Positions 1 through 12,520 of a stretch of DNA of 64,000 nucleotides are shown piece after piece. The notes below the pieces were generated by a model, which made no database searches, had not been told where the DNA came from, and saw only the letters and a list, made by a program, of their open reading frames with translations. The stretch lies in contig NC_134370.1 in assembly GCF_035582795.1 (NCBI RefSeq), positions 42,581,501 through 42,645,500 of the forward strand, given 5' to 3'. A program made the position numbers and the translations under genes. Each line of letters begins with the position of its first letter. Positions within the stretch are counted from its first letter, which is position 1. Origin of the DNA: Mycteria americana (taxonomy: Eukaryota; Chordata; Aves; Ciconiiformes; Ciconiidae).

Positions 1-968
1 TCCCCAGGGCTCTCTGTTGGGGCCAGTTCTGTTTAATATCTTTATCAATGATCTGGATGAAGGGATCGAGTGCACCCTCAGTAAGATGACACCAAGTTGT
101 GTGGGAGTGTTGATCTGCTGGAGGGTAGGAAGGCTCTGCAGAGGGACCTGGACAGGCTGGATCGATGGGCCGAGGTCAATTGTATGAGGTTTAACAAGGC
201 CAAGTGCGAGGTCCTGCACTTGGGCCACAGCAACCCCATGCAACGCTACAGGCTTGGGGAAGAGTGGCTGGAAAGCTGCCTGGCAGAGAAGGACCTGGGG
301 GTGTTGGTTGACAGCCGCCTGAATATGAGCCAGCAGTGTGCCCAGGTGGCCAAGAAAGCCAATGGCATCCTGGCTTGTATCAAAAATAGTGTGGCCAGCA
401 GGAGTAGGGAAGTGATCGTGCCCCTGTACTCGGCACTGGTGAGGCCGCACCTCAAATACTGTGTTCAGTTTTGGGCCCCCCACTACAAGAGAGACATTGA
501 GGTGCTGGAGCGTGTCCAGAGAAGGGCAACGAAGCTGGTGAAGGGTCTAGAGCAGAAGTCTTATGAGGAGCGGCTGAGGGAGCTGGGACTGTTTAGCCTG
601 GAGAAAAGGAGGCTGAGGGGAGACCTTATCGCTCTCTACAGCTACCTGAAAGGAGGTTGTAGAGAGGTGGGGGTCGGTCTCTTCTCCCAGGTAACAAGTG
701 ATAGGACAAGAGGAAATGGCCTCAAGTTGCACCAGGGGAGGTTTAGACTGGATATTAGGAAATTTTACTTCACTGAAAGGGTTATCAAGCATTGGAACAG
801 GCTGCCCAGGGAGGTGGTTGAGTCACCATCCCTGGAGGTATTTAAAAGACGTTTGGATGAGGTGCTTAGGGACATGGTGTAGTGGTGGTCTTGGTAGTGT
901 TAGGTTTATGGTTGGACTCAATGATCTTAAAGGTCTTTTCCAACCTATACGATTCTGTGATTCTGTGA
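1..968 (+). mobile_element. CR1 LINE, 3' end (5'-truncated by window edge)
   Basis: A sense-strand CR1 non-LTR retrotransposon tail. It encodes the end of the reverse transcriptase and the C-terminal region. The open frame 97-882 (261 aa) carries typical CR1 blocks such as [20 protein letters not shown] and [11 protein letters not shown]. The element ends with the short tandem ATTCTGTGATTCTGTGA. Upstream of the frame, around 81-95, the usual catalytic FADD block is disrupted: the sequence runs from the serine-lysine codons into the ATGACACC segment with a short deletion of about 7 nt, so the copy cannot encode an active enzyme. The long intact frame suggests a fairly recent insertion compared with the other CR1 pieces here. 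It lies upstream of, or inside an intron of, the lipase gene. Confidence 0.93.
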
Positions 969-1757
969 ACTGCCCTGGTCCCTCTGGCTTGTGCGCCCTG
1001 GCCTGTGCCAGGCAGGACAAGGGAAGGGATGGGAAAGCCACAGCTGGATGCTGGGACCAGTTTGGGGCTCCCAGGGATGCCCAAAGCAGAGCAAGCCTGG
1101 GGACACCATTGTGATGGTGAGTGGAAGCCAGGGCATACAAGGAGAGGCTGGGGGAGCTGGGCTTGCTCAGATGGAGATGAGGAGGTGAAGCGGGATCCAA
1201 CGGCATCTCCCCCTGCCCAAAGAGGTCTCAGAGACACTGAGGCCAGATTCTGCCAGTCTGAGCAACCTGCTGCAGCTGCGGTATTGGCCCTGTTGGAAAC
1301 AGGATCAGGCTGGAGACCCCCACCGTGGTGCCTCCTTGCAGAGCCAAATTATAGGCAATGGGGAAGGCGAAAATGGTCTTTTTAATCAGTGCAACTATTG
1401 TGCAGGTATCTGAGCTTTCATCCCTAGCATAGCAACTCTTATAATAACTGGGCTTACTGGTGTGTGATGATGAAATGTCATGAGAAGATAAGGATGATCA
1501 GGTTGTTGAAGGAAAACTCACCAACATGAAGTCCTCCAGCAGCATCCTGCGCACACAGCTGGTGATGAGCAGGTTTTCAGAGGCACGAGCGTTGCATCTG
1601 GGCAGCCAAGGAGTTGCATACAACACCTTGGTTTGTCAACCCATAGCTAGGGACAGGTGTGGAGCTGGAGGTCAAATCATCACCCTATTAAAAAAGGTGT
1701 AAAGTCTGGCTTTGCTGGGATGCTACCTCCTCCTGCAGTGTCCTGTGTAAGTGCCCT

Positions 1758-1804
1758 CTTGTGATGTGGTCCCTCAAGGAAGGACCCTTGTGATGTGGTC
1801 CCTC
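1758..1804. repeat. Short direct repeat before the lipase exon
   Basis: An 18-bp sequence, CTTGTGATGTGGTCCCTC, occurs at 1758-1775 and again at 1787-1804. It lies in the intron just upstream of the lipase exon acceptor at 1850. Confidence 0.8.
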
Positions 1805-1850
1805 GTGGTACTCACTGGCCTCCCACTGCAGAACTATCCTCTCCTCCCAG

Positions 1851-2279
1851 GTGATGAAATCAGGAGAATTCAAAGCCTTCGACTATGGCAGTGAAAACCC
1901 AGCCGTGTACCACCAGGTAGGAGGCTGCAGCGGCAGTGCTGGCAGCTGGAGATGCCAGGGGACTGTCCTGGATGGTGGGGGGACAGGCTGGCTTGCAAGG
2001 GTTGACCATGATAGTGGTTCCTCAGAGCCCCCTGTGTCCCTCCAGGAGACACCTCCCTCCTACCGGGTGGAAGAGATGCCCGTGCTTACTGCCGTGTGGT
2101 CAGGGGGGGAGGACTGGGCAGCTGACTGGAGGGATGTCCACCTGCTGCTGCCCCGCATCGCCCATCTTGTCACCTACAGCCACATCCCTGACTGGAACCA
2201 CTGGGACTTCATCTGGGGCTTGGACGCCCCCGGGCGCCTCTACAGCAGCATCCTGGAGCTGATGGAGGGGTCCCAGTAG
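1851..2279 (+). CDS. Lysosomal acid lipase-like (LIPA family), last two exons only
   Basis: Two coding exons, 1851-1916 and 2046-2279, are joined in phase 0 with consensus AG/GT borders and encode the C-terminal 99 residues of an acid lipase. They match the LIPA/LIPF family: a KAFDYGSE block, then VWSGGEDW carrying the catalytic Asp, LLLPRI, and NHWDFIWGLDAP carrying the catalytic His, ending in the usual ELMEGSQ-type tail. WSGG-DW and IWGLDAP are closer to LIPA than to gastric lipase. The family hydrolyses cholesteryl esters and triglycerides in lysosomes or extracellularly. The catalytic serine exon and everything upstream are missing; no further exon was found between 968 and 1850, so they should lie left of the window beyond the CR1. 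Which bird LIPA-like paralogue this is cannot be decided from two exons. Confidence 0.88.
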   Translation: MMKSGEFKAFDYGSENPAVYHQVGGCSGSAGSWRCQGTVLDGGGTGWLARVDHDSGSSEPPVSLQETPPSYRVEEMPVLTAVWSGGEDWAADWRDVHLLLPRIAHLVTYSHIPDWNHWDFIWGLDAPGRLYSSILELMEGSQ

Positions 2280-4172
2280 AGCGATGGCTCCTCAGGGAGA
2301 TGCCGGCCCCTCTCCCTCAACTGGGACAGCCCAAGGAGGTGGTGGAACATCACCTGCTGTCCCCTCCTTCCTGCTGGCCTGACACAGTTGTGGTGACAGT
2401 GCTTCCTGTGCATCCCTTAGTCGTTGGGGTTTGTCTTCCTCCTTGCTTGAGAGCTCCTCAAGGACCAGTGGCACCATGCAGGCAGGGCAGTGCCAGGGTC
2501 GACCGAGGCATTAGGGCAGGCAGGAGCCACTGTCTAGGCAGCCCTGCTGGAAGGGCCCTGGGGTGATGGTGGGGCTGCATCCTGGGCTGCGCAAGGGGGA
2601 TGCGGGGACCCTGCCGTGACTCCATGGTGGCTGCCCAGTGGGTCAGGGATTAGAGCACCCAACCCACGAGGAGATGGGAGGGAGCTGGACTTGTTGGGTC
2701 TGGCTGTGGGGAGGTGGGGGTGTCTGAAAGCAGCCCCCAGTCGCAGCCCAGGCAGGGATGGAGGGGATGGATGAGGCCAAACCCTTCTCGGCAGCAACAG
2801 GCGATGCAACGAGGGGCCCTGGCCCTGGATCGCAGCCTGGGGGGTTCAGTTTGGACATGGGGAGCCCTTCTTCCTCCAGACAGGTCCCCAGGGAGGTGGA
2901 AGGTCTCCATCTGGGGGAGGTTCAGGACTCAGCTGGACCAAGCCAGGCACTTGCCTGCATCATTCAGTCCCGGGGACGAGCAGCTGGAGGTCCCCAGGGA
3001 CAGCTGCATGGCTCAGCGCCGACACACTGGGAATGCCTGTCCTCCATCCCTGGGAGCTGGTGGCCCCAGATGCCCTGGGGCCGGGTCACAGGGCCACTGT
3101 CCCCCCACAAAGCTGTCACCAGGCTGGTGTCCCGTGGTGGTGTGCAGCCCCCTCACCCCGTGTGGTCCCACCCTGCTGCTTGCTGGAAAACCAGAGGCGG
3201 GGAAAATCCCTCCAAAATAAATGCTCAAAGGGGATTTCAGGAGCCTGTGCTGCAGCTCTGATGTCCCTGGCTCTTCCTTGCATGTAAATATTTTCCGGGG
3301 GGCTGCCCATACCCAGGGCCAGCAAGGATAAATGCTGCTTGCCCATGGCGGTGGGGTGACCCCAGCTGCAGCTGGCTGGGCTTGCTGCTTGGCAGGGTGG
3401 CATGGCAGGTGCTGCCTGGGCGTCCCAGCCGGGAGCACCCCGGTATCTGTGCCTCACCACCGCCAGGGTGGGCAGGAGGCAGGGGCATCCCCCAGGCAGC
3501 AGCAGGGCAGGAACAATCGCCGGCAAAGAACCACCAGGCAGCGTCGGGGACGGAGAGCTTTATTCGTGCCCACAACGGCTCGGAAATCACCGGCAAGCGG
3601 GAGCTCAGGGGCTGGCCCTTGAGGGTAGCTGCCTGCCTGCGGGACCACTGCCGGGACCGGCAGCTCTCCCCGGTGCCGCTGGGATGCGTACGGCCAGGAC
3701 AGCTGGCTGACGCACCGAACGTAGGCACCCAGCGGCTCCTCCACCTCGCCGGCCGGCCAGCCATGGCACCAGGCAGGTGCGGATGCGGGATGGGGAGAGG
3801 AGTGTGGTGAGATGGTCCCAGGGCTGTCCCCCATGTGAGCCGCCGCCCCGCGCCTCGCCCACCGCTCGCCGCTTTTTTTCTGCCGTAATATTTTTTTTTC
3901 CAAGCGATTGTTGGCGGTTTTTTATCTTTTTTTCCTTTTTTTTTAATGTTGCCCTCTGCCAAACCAGCCTCCTCCCGCCTCTCCATCTGCAAAGCCAGCT
4001 GGTCTCTGGTCCCACTCACTGAAGCCATCACCCCACCATGAGAAAAGACGCTCCCCTCTCCCGCTTCTCCTCGAGGCACGCGGGGGCGGGGTCAGAGAGG
4101 TGGGGCGGGACCGGAAGGGGGGCAGTGCTGGGAGGGTCGGACCCTGTCGGTGGCGGGGCCGTGGCGGGCGCC
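2280..4172. other. Intergenic region between lipase and PAOX
   Basis: No exon recognised. The lipase 3' untranslated region should start here; the first plausible AATAAA on the plus strand is near 3216. A minus-strand AATAAA near 3559-3566 and a T-rich plus-strand block at about 3868-3950 lie within a long minus-strand reading frame (3237-4079) whose product I do not recognise. GC boxes at about 4080-4160 belong to the PAOX promoter. Confidence 0.6.
4075..4172 (+). promoter_or_regulatory. PAOX GC-rich promoter
   Basis: There are GC boxes (GGGGCGGGG and GGGGCGGGA types) immediately upstream of the PAOX start codon, no TATA box, and high CpG density. The transcription start was not determined. 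Confidence 0.45.
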
Positions 4173-7116
<2,944 letters not shown>

Positions 7117-7124
7117 GGCAGGAA

Positions 7125-7130
7125 AATAAA
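7125..7130 (+). terminator. PAOX poly(A) signal
   Basis: Canonical AATAAA 8 bp after the PAOX stop codon, so the 3' untranslated region is very short. Confidence 0.85.
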
Positions 7131-7182
7131 ACCTGTACTTCGCAGGTCGCTGCCAGTCAGTCTCCTTTATTGAGAAACTTCC

Positions 7183-8501
7183 TGTTGCGTTAAAAATTAC
7201 TGTTGCGTAGGAGTCTGAGGAGTGGCTGGGGGGGGCCAACCCTCCCATTGAGTCACGAGGTTCAGAAAGGAACCCCTTGTTTTCTAAACTCCTTCTCAGA
7301 CAGGAGTCTAAGTGTGGCTAGATCCAGTCTTAGTCTCAGACTTGGTCAACGGTTTATTTTCTAAGGATTGTATATGCAGCCACCCATCAGAGTCAACGTT
7401 TGCCTGTCAAGAGCCCTCTCAGGGCTTTCACTGAAACAGATTAAGGCGACAGTGTTAATTTGACAACGTTGTAAGTCCGGTCGCGTTCAGTGTACTCAAC
7501 TTTCACAATTACAGATTCACAAATAATGCGATGCACCCCCGGTCTAGTTGTGTTGCATGAACTACCCCAGCCACACGTAAAGAGTCTGGTCCCATTCAGT
7601 GAGAACTATCACAGCTAGATTAATGAAGAGTACAGTTTATTAAAGCAACAGGTACACAGGTTCTTCTGGATTACCGGTGATAAATTCACTGTCTGTAAAG
7701 CATGTGCAAATACCAAGATTATGAGTAATACCGCCGGCTACAATTGTGTTAAAAGATAATAAAGCAACTCTATAGAGATTTCTAAGTTTCCTGGGGAGGC
7801 ACTTGGTATAACCAAGTGTTCGACTCTTACCCAAAGGCATCCCGATGGAGGGGAAGAGAGGCTCAGCCCGTCGACTGATCCCACAGGTCAGAGTGGTACG
7901 CAATGGTGTCTTCCCTAACATTCTCTCTCTCAAGTTATTTTACACTATTTTTTACCTTTCAGGTGGAGCTTGAGTGACTCTAGTCATACATAAACTTTAC
8001 ACCAATCCTAACAAAGGTTTTCTCGCTTTGCTTTTAAAGGTATAAACTAGGAAAATTCAAAGCGCAAGCTCAGTTGAGGGGTGGTCACACCTTGGAGGTG
8101 GGTAGCTTTTGGGATGGAGGTGTGTCTTGGTATTATAACAATGTTATAATGAGCAAAGTTCACCAAAAGGACAGCATTTTGTCAAAAACATGACAGACTG
8201 TTGGCCCAGGGTAGCAAATATGCAGCTTATCAGTTCCGCGGTACCTTCAGGTTCCCATATGATCGCAGAGCCTGGCCACAGTGTCTCCACACCGCTCCAC
8301 CCTCCGGGCAGTTCCTCTTAGGAACACACCAAGTTCTCCTGGCATTGCCGACATCTCAGGTTGCAGGCCTAGGGAACTTCCGTGGAATGGATTCCTTGCA
8401 CGTCAGCCACGCTCCACCCGGGCAGCTTCTTCAATGCTGTGCCTTACTTAAAAGTGTGAATTAAGTTTAATTTCTAAGTCATCTCCAGCAATTATTCCAC
8501 A
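7183..8501. mobile_element. Probable solitary LTR-like fossil
   Basis: This AT-richer block of about 1.3 kb sits between two GC-rich genes and has no exon. It can be framed by TG at 7183 and CA at 8501, with imperfect 5-bp flanks (CTTCC and CCTCC). It contains LTR-like poly(A) signals on the minus strand, for example near 7350 and 7638, and one on the plus strand near 7757. Family, orientation and exact ends are tentative. No gag, pol or env coding was recognised. It appears to be an old non-coding fossil. Confidence 0.4.
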
Positions 8502-8597
8502 CCTCCCCGGCAGAGGGACACGGAGGCTTCTCTCTCTCTCCGGGGGGTTGGATGCGGCTCCTCGGCTCGGGTCCGACGGGGAAAAGGGGCTGCGGCA

Positions 8598-8846
8598 TTA
8601 GTACCAGTTGGTGCTGGCGATCAGGAAGCGGGTATCGTCCATCGGGGCCCGCACCGGGCCTGGCTCCGGGGTGGGCTGAGGGGCTGGGGGCGGCTGGGGG
8701 GCGGTTTGGGGACCGGGCCCCGCGGCACGGGGGGTGCCGGGCCCCGCGAGAGGTCCCCCGCGGGGCCCGGCACCCCCCGTGCCGCCACGACACACCGTCG
8801 GGCCCCCCGTAGGCCCCACAGGCCCCGTAGGCTGCGGCTCCGCCAT
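8598..8846 (-). CDS. Small proline/glycine-rich ORF, product not recognised
   Basis: An 82-aa reading frame on the minus strand begins at an ATG in strong Kozak context (GCCATGG) and starts 181 bp from the MTG1 start codon, transcribed away from it. It begins MAEPQPTGPVGPTGG, is dominated by Pro, Gly, Ala and Thr, and ends in a different, non-repetitive segment, MDDTRFLIASTNWY. That tail looks protein-like rather than low-complexity. A perfect inverted repeat occupies 8722-8785. No signal peptide or membrane segment is visible. It could be a genuine small gene sharing a CpG-island promoter with MTG1, or a chance frame in GC-rich DNA. I do not recognise any family. Confidence 0.45.
   Translation of the reverse strand: MAEPQPTGPVGPTGGPTVCRGGTGGAGPRGGPLAGPGTPRAAGPGPQTAPQPPPAPQPTPEPGPVRAPMDDTRFLIASTNWY
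8722..8785. repeat. Perfect 27-bp inverted repeat (GC-rich hairpin)
   Basis: The arms at 8722-8748 and 8759-8785 are exact reverse complements (27 of 27) separated by a 10-nt loop, AGAGGTCCCC. The stem is almost entirely G and C. Confidence 0.95.
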
Positions 8847-9026
8847 GGCGCTGAGAAGAAGGCGGGAGTGACGCCCGCCCAGGGGAGCGCCCCGCCCACC
8901 TAACGTCACGCCGCCCGCTCGACGTGGCCACACCCACCGCCCCACCCCTCTCTCTCGACAGCTGCGTCATGCTCCGCCTTCCTGCGCGTCGCGCGGGATG
9001 TGGCGCAGAGAAGGGGTGCTGCGACC
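8847..9026. promoter_or_regulatory. Bidirectional CpG-island promoter, MTG1 / small ORF
   Basis: The 180-bp GC-rich interval between two divergent start codons contains a CRE-like AACGTCAC near 8901 and a TCGACGTGG element near 8920, and lacks a TATA box. Its layout fits a shared promoter driving MTG1 rightward and the small ORF leftward, which is inference. Confidence 0.45.
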
Positions 9027-11771
9027 ATGAGAGGGTGGGCGGGAGCGGTGCGGGCGGCCGCGGCCGGGCCCGGGCCGGTGCCTGGCGGGTTCCGGAAGCG
9101 CTTCGATTTCGGCAGCCGCGATGTGGTCTCTTGGTTCCCGGGGCACATGGCGAAAGGTGAGGGGTGGGAGCGGGGCGGGCTGACACCCTCCACCCCACCC
9201 CCCCGCTTCCGCCGCCGCCGCTCACCTAGCGCTGTGTTGCAGGCCTGCGGCAGATGCGGGCCTCCCTGCGGCGCGCCGACTGCCTCATCGAGGTGCACGA
9301 TGCTCGCATATCCTCCGACACGGCTCTTCATCCCCCCCCGGGCGTCACCCGGGGCAGCAGGAGCCGGCACGCCGGGACCCCGCTCCCTGCACCGGTCCCC
9401 CTCCTCGCCCCCATGTGCCCTAGCTGCCCCGTCTCCCTCCAGGCCGCCCCTTTTCCCAGTCCCGTACCCCTCTCCAGCTCTGTACCAACCCCATCAACTC
9501 TCCCCCCCCCCACCACCAAATTGGTCCCCCCAGTACCTGCTCCCACGTCAGCACAGTCACTCTCCTTAGTGGCATTCACATCCCGCTGTCGGGCCGTAAC
9601 CCCATGCTGCAGGAGGCGCTGGGCATCCGCCCGCACATCCTGGTGCTGAACAAGATGGACCTGGCTGATCCCCGCTGCCAGCCGGTGAGCACTGGGGCAG
9701 GGCTGACTGGCTGGCTGGGGATCCATGGGTCACCGCAGGCCAGGTGCAGCAATGCCTCTGCTTGTCCCCTTCAGACAGTCTTGGAGCACCTGAAGCAGCA
9801 GGGATGCTCGCACGTTGTCTTCAGTGACTGCCAGCGCGATGGCAACATCAAGAAGGTAGTGGGCCAGCAGCCCCATGCCCAGCCCTGTTTCTCGCTGCCA
9901 GCAGCTGAGGGCCATGTGCCGATCTCCTAGCCCCATGGAGATCGGTGCCCCACTGTGAGGAGGTGACGCTGCCTGGTCTAGAGCACTCTTCATTTCCAGC
10001 TTACCCAAGGCACCCCGTCCTCTGCTTGGCCCCCATTCTGTGCAGTGTCCTCTGAGCGAGTGGCTGCTGCCAGCCCAGGCACAGAGCTGCAGTTACAGCC
10101 CTTCTCCATATTTCTCTGCAGATTGTTCCCCTGGTTGCTAAGCTGGTGGGCAACAGCCCACGCTACCACAGGGCTGAGGTAAGATGCAGCAGCAAGACTG
10201 CCAGTGCATGCGCAGGGAGTCAGGGTGGCCATCTGCAGGTCACCTCCTCCAGCTGGAGGGACAAGGCTGCTCGCACGCATGCCAGAAGTGCCAGCAAAGG
10301 CTGGGCTGTTTCACTTTTGCGGCTGCCCGTTGTTCCTGGGATGGGTGGCTGACAACTGGCCGCTCCCTGCCCGTATCCTCCTCTCTTCCAGAGCACCGAA
10401 TACAGCATCCTGGTGATTGGCGTGCCCAATGTGGGCAAGTCGTCGCTCATCAACTCCCTGCGGAGGCTGCACCTCAAAAAGGGTATTTCTCTGTGGTGGC
10501 TGGGCTTAGGGAGGAGCCGTTGGTGCAGCCATGGAGCGGGCGGCAGGACAGAGCATCACTTGCTTCTCTGACTGTGTCTCTCCTTTCCCCGAAGGGAAAG
10601 CCACCGCAGTTGGTGGCGAGCCAGGCATCACCAAGGCAGTGCTGACGAGAATCCAGGTACCATTCCCGCAGCATAGCCAGCTGGGTGGGTGCTGGCCTCT
10701 GCCTCCCTGCATCCTCTCGCAGGAGCTCTGGAAAACCTCGAGGCATGCAGAGCTGCTCTCAAAGGGTTGCTTGGGTCCCCTATCCAGCAAGACCTTAACG
10801 AAAGAGCTCAATGCCTTACTCATTAGCTGTGTCAGAGTCCACGGTGCTAATTACCAAGTCACATGTCCTAACTGCCCTGCCTCCCCCCATCCCAGGTCTG
10901 CGAGAAGCCCCCGATGTACCTGGTGGATACGCCTGGCGTGCTGCCCCCAAAGCTGGGGGACGTGGAGACGGGCATGAAGCTGGCGCTGTGCGGTGAGGTG
11001 GAGGCTGTGGCCAGGGGGCTCCCCAAATGTGGCTTCAAGGCCTGGCTGGGCCTGGTCCCTGAGGCTGGGGTGGGAGTTTTCTACTCATGGCCCCCCCAGG
11101 CTAGCGTGCTCTGCCTGGGTGCCCATGGGTGGCATGTGGATGGTGGAGGGGTGGCTGGGGCTTGGCCGGGGCTTGGAGCAGGGCTGGGGGTGAGCTGGGG
11201 CTTGACCCTCTTTTCCAGGAGCCATCTGTGACCACCTGGTGGGGGAGGACATCATGGCTGACTACCTCCTGTACACCCTGAACAAGCGGCAGCAGTTCAG
11301 GTGAGCTGGCAGGGGAACTGGAGAGGGCCCTGCGGTGCATCTGCTGCCTGTGGTCCCAACTGGGTGGTGGAGAAACTGTCCCCGGGGAGTTGCATGGGGG
11401 AGAAGCGATGCTGGCAGGGTGTGAGCCACCTCCTTCGGCAGGTATGTGCAGCGCTATGGGCTGGCCAAGGCCTGTGATGACATCGAGCCCGTGCTGAGGC
11501 ACGTGGCCCTCACCCAGGGCAGGACACAGAAGGTGAAGGTGCTGACAGGCACGGGTGAGTGCTCTGGGGGGGGATCTCTGCTTCCTGGGGTGCAGGGGCA
11601 AGGCTTTTGGGGATCCTAGGGCACTCCAGGCTCCACTGACACCTCCTTCCACACCCACCACCCCCGTCTCTAGGGAACGTCAACATGACAATGCTCAGCT
11701 ACCCAGCCGCTGCCTACGAGTTCTTGCGGGATTTCCGGGCGGGACGCCTGGGCAGGGTGACACTGGACTGA
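9027..11771 (+). CDS. MTG1: Mitochondrial ribosome-associated GTPase 1
   Basis: Eleven exons: 9027-9156, 9243-9307, 9580-9684, 9775-9855, 10122-10178, 10392-10482, 10595-10656, 10896-10992, 11219-11300, 11442-11554 and 11674-11771, encoding 326 aa (human 334). It is a circularly permuted GTPase of the RbgA/YlqF family. The motif order is G4 NKMD (residue 89 on), G1 GVPNVGKSS (156-164), a GGEPGIT switch segment and G3 DTPG (208-211). The family acts on the matrix side of the inner membrane in mitochondrial large-subunit assembly. The N-terminus is rich in Arg and Ala, as expected for mitochondrial import, and leads into [10 protein letters not shown]. All introns are GT-AG except the second, 9308-9579, which reads as AT-AC. 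AATAAA lies at 12144-12149. The gene converges on SPRN. Confidence 0.96.
9308..9579 (+). other. MTG1: AT-AC, U12-type intron in MTG1
   Basis: Removing 9308-9579 joins codons for VHDAR to IPLSGRNP, matching the conserved MTG1 protein exactly and in frame. The intron starts ATATCCTCC, close to the U12 donor consensus ATATCCTT, and ends in CATTCAC. A branch-like CTCCTTAGT at 9562-9570 lies about 11 nt from the AC end. No GT-AG pair in this interval preserves the conserved residues. The branch site matches the consensus imperfectly. Confidence 0.85.
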
Positions 11772-12143
11772 GACCTGTCCCGTGGGGGAGAGGCACCAGC
11801 TGCAGCCTTGTGGGCTGGGGACACCCCAGTTCCCCATGGGGCTGGGGCCACCTCAGCACGGAGCTCTGGTGTGTGATTTGAAGCAGCTCTGCCAGGGCAG
11901 CCCCCAGTTTTGGACTCTGGGCTGCTGCAAAGGGCCAGGGGGACAGGATCCCCACAGCAAGGGGTGAGGCTGTGCCATGGTGGCTGCCCTGTGGTGTCAC
12001 CATGCAGGGCGATGCTCTCCATGGGGAGCGTGGTGCCCACCCAGGAGGGCCTGGAGCACGGCTGCTGCATCCAGCCAGGACGAAACCCCTGTGGAGCGCT
12101 TTCCTTGCTGCGGTCTTGGCCCTCACTGGGACCTCCATTCCGA

Positions 12144-12149
12144 AATAAA
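12144..12149 (+). terminator. MTG1 poly(A) signal
   Basis: Canonical AATAAA about 370 bp after the MTG1 stop codon. Confidence 0.75.
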
Positions 12150-12237
12150 ACCTCCATGGGCAGGGTGCTGGGGCAGTGGCCGTCCCAGGGTCCCCATCCC
12201 GAGCCCTGCATCCAGTGACACCTGTGTTCCGCCCATT

Positions 12238-12243
12238 TTTATT
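12238..12243 (-). terminator. SPRN poly(A) signal
   Basis: TTTATT on the plus strand reads AATAAA on the minus strand, about 280 bp past the SPRN stop. It lies only about 90 bp from the MTG1 signal, so the two mature transcripts end close together or overlap slightly. Confidence 0.7.
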
Positions 12244-12520
12244 GCAGCCTCCTCATCCTCCAAACACTGCGAGACCCATGTACAGAGGAGCGGCGCGAAC
12301 GGGGGTGCCCGAGCCAGCGGGGTTTGGCGCGGGGCGGCGGGGGGAGGTGGTGGAGGGGCTTCCCGCAGGGTCCTGCCCCGGTGGTGGTGGGTAACCAGGC
12401 GCTGGGTGGGTGCAGCCCTGGGAGCCACTGCTAGCCTGGGAGGCGGGCTCAGCCCCGGGGGGCGGCCGGTCCTTGCGGCATTGGTAGCTGCACCGGGCTC
12501 GGTCAGGTGCCCCGACACCG

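Noticed and set aside
97-882. 261-codon frame as a possible host gene
   Set aside because: It is the CR1 reverse-transcriptase C-terminal region.
1515-1600. Minus-strand exon-like stretch ending at a GTGAGT donor, encoding ENLLITSCVRRMLLEDFML
   Set aside because: A good-looking donor and acceptor, but only about 25 codons, no partner exon and no recognised family.
1563-1620. GTSV codons that might be the penultimate LIPA exon
   Set aside because: Only four residues agree and the rest does not fit the family.
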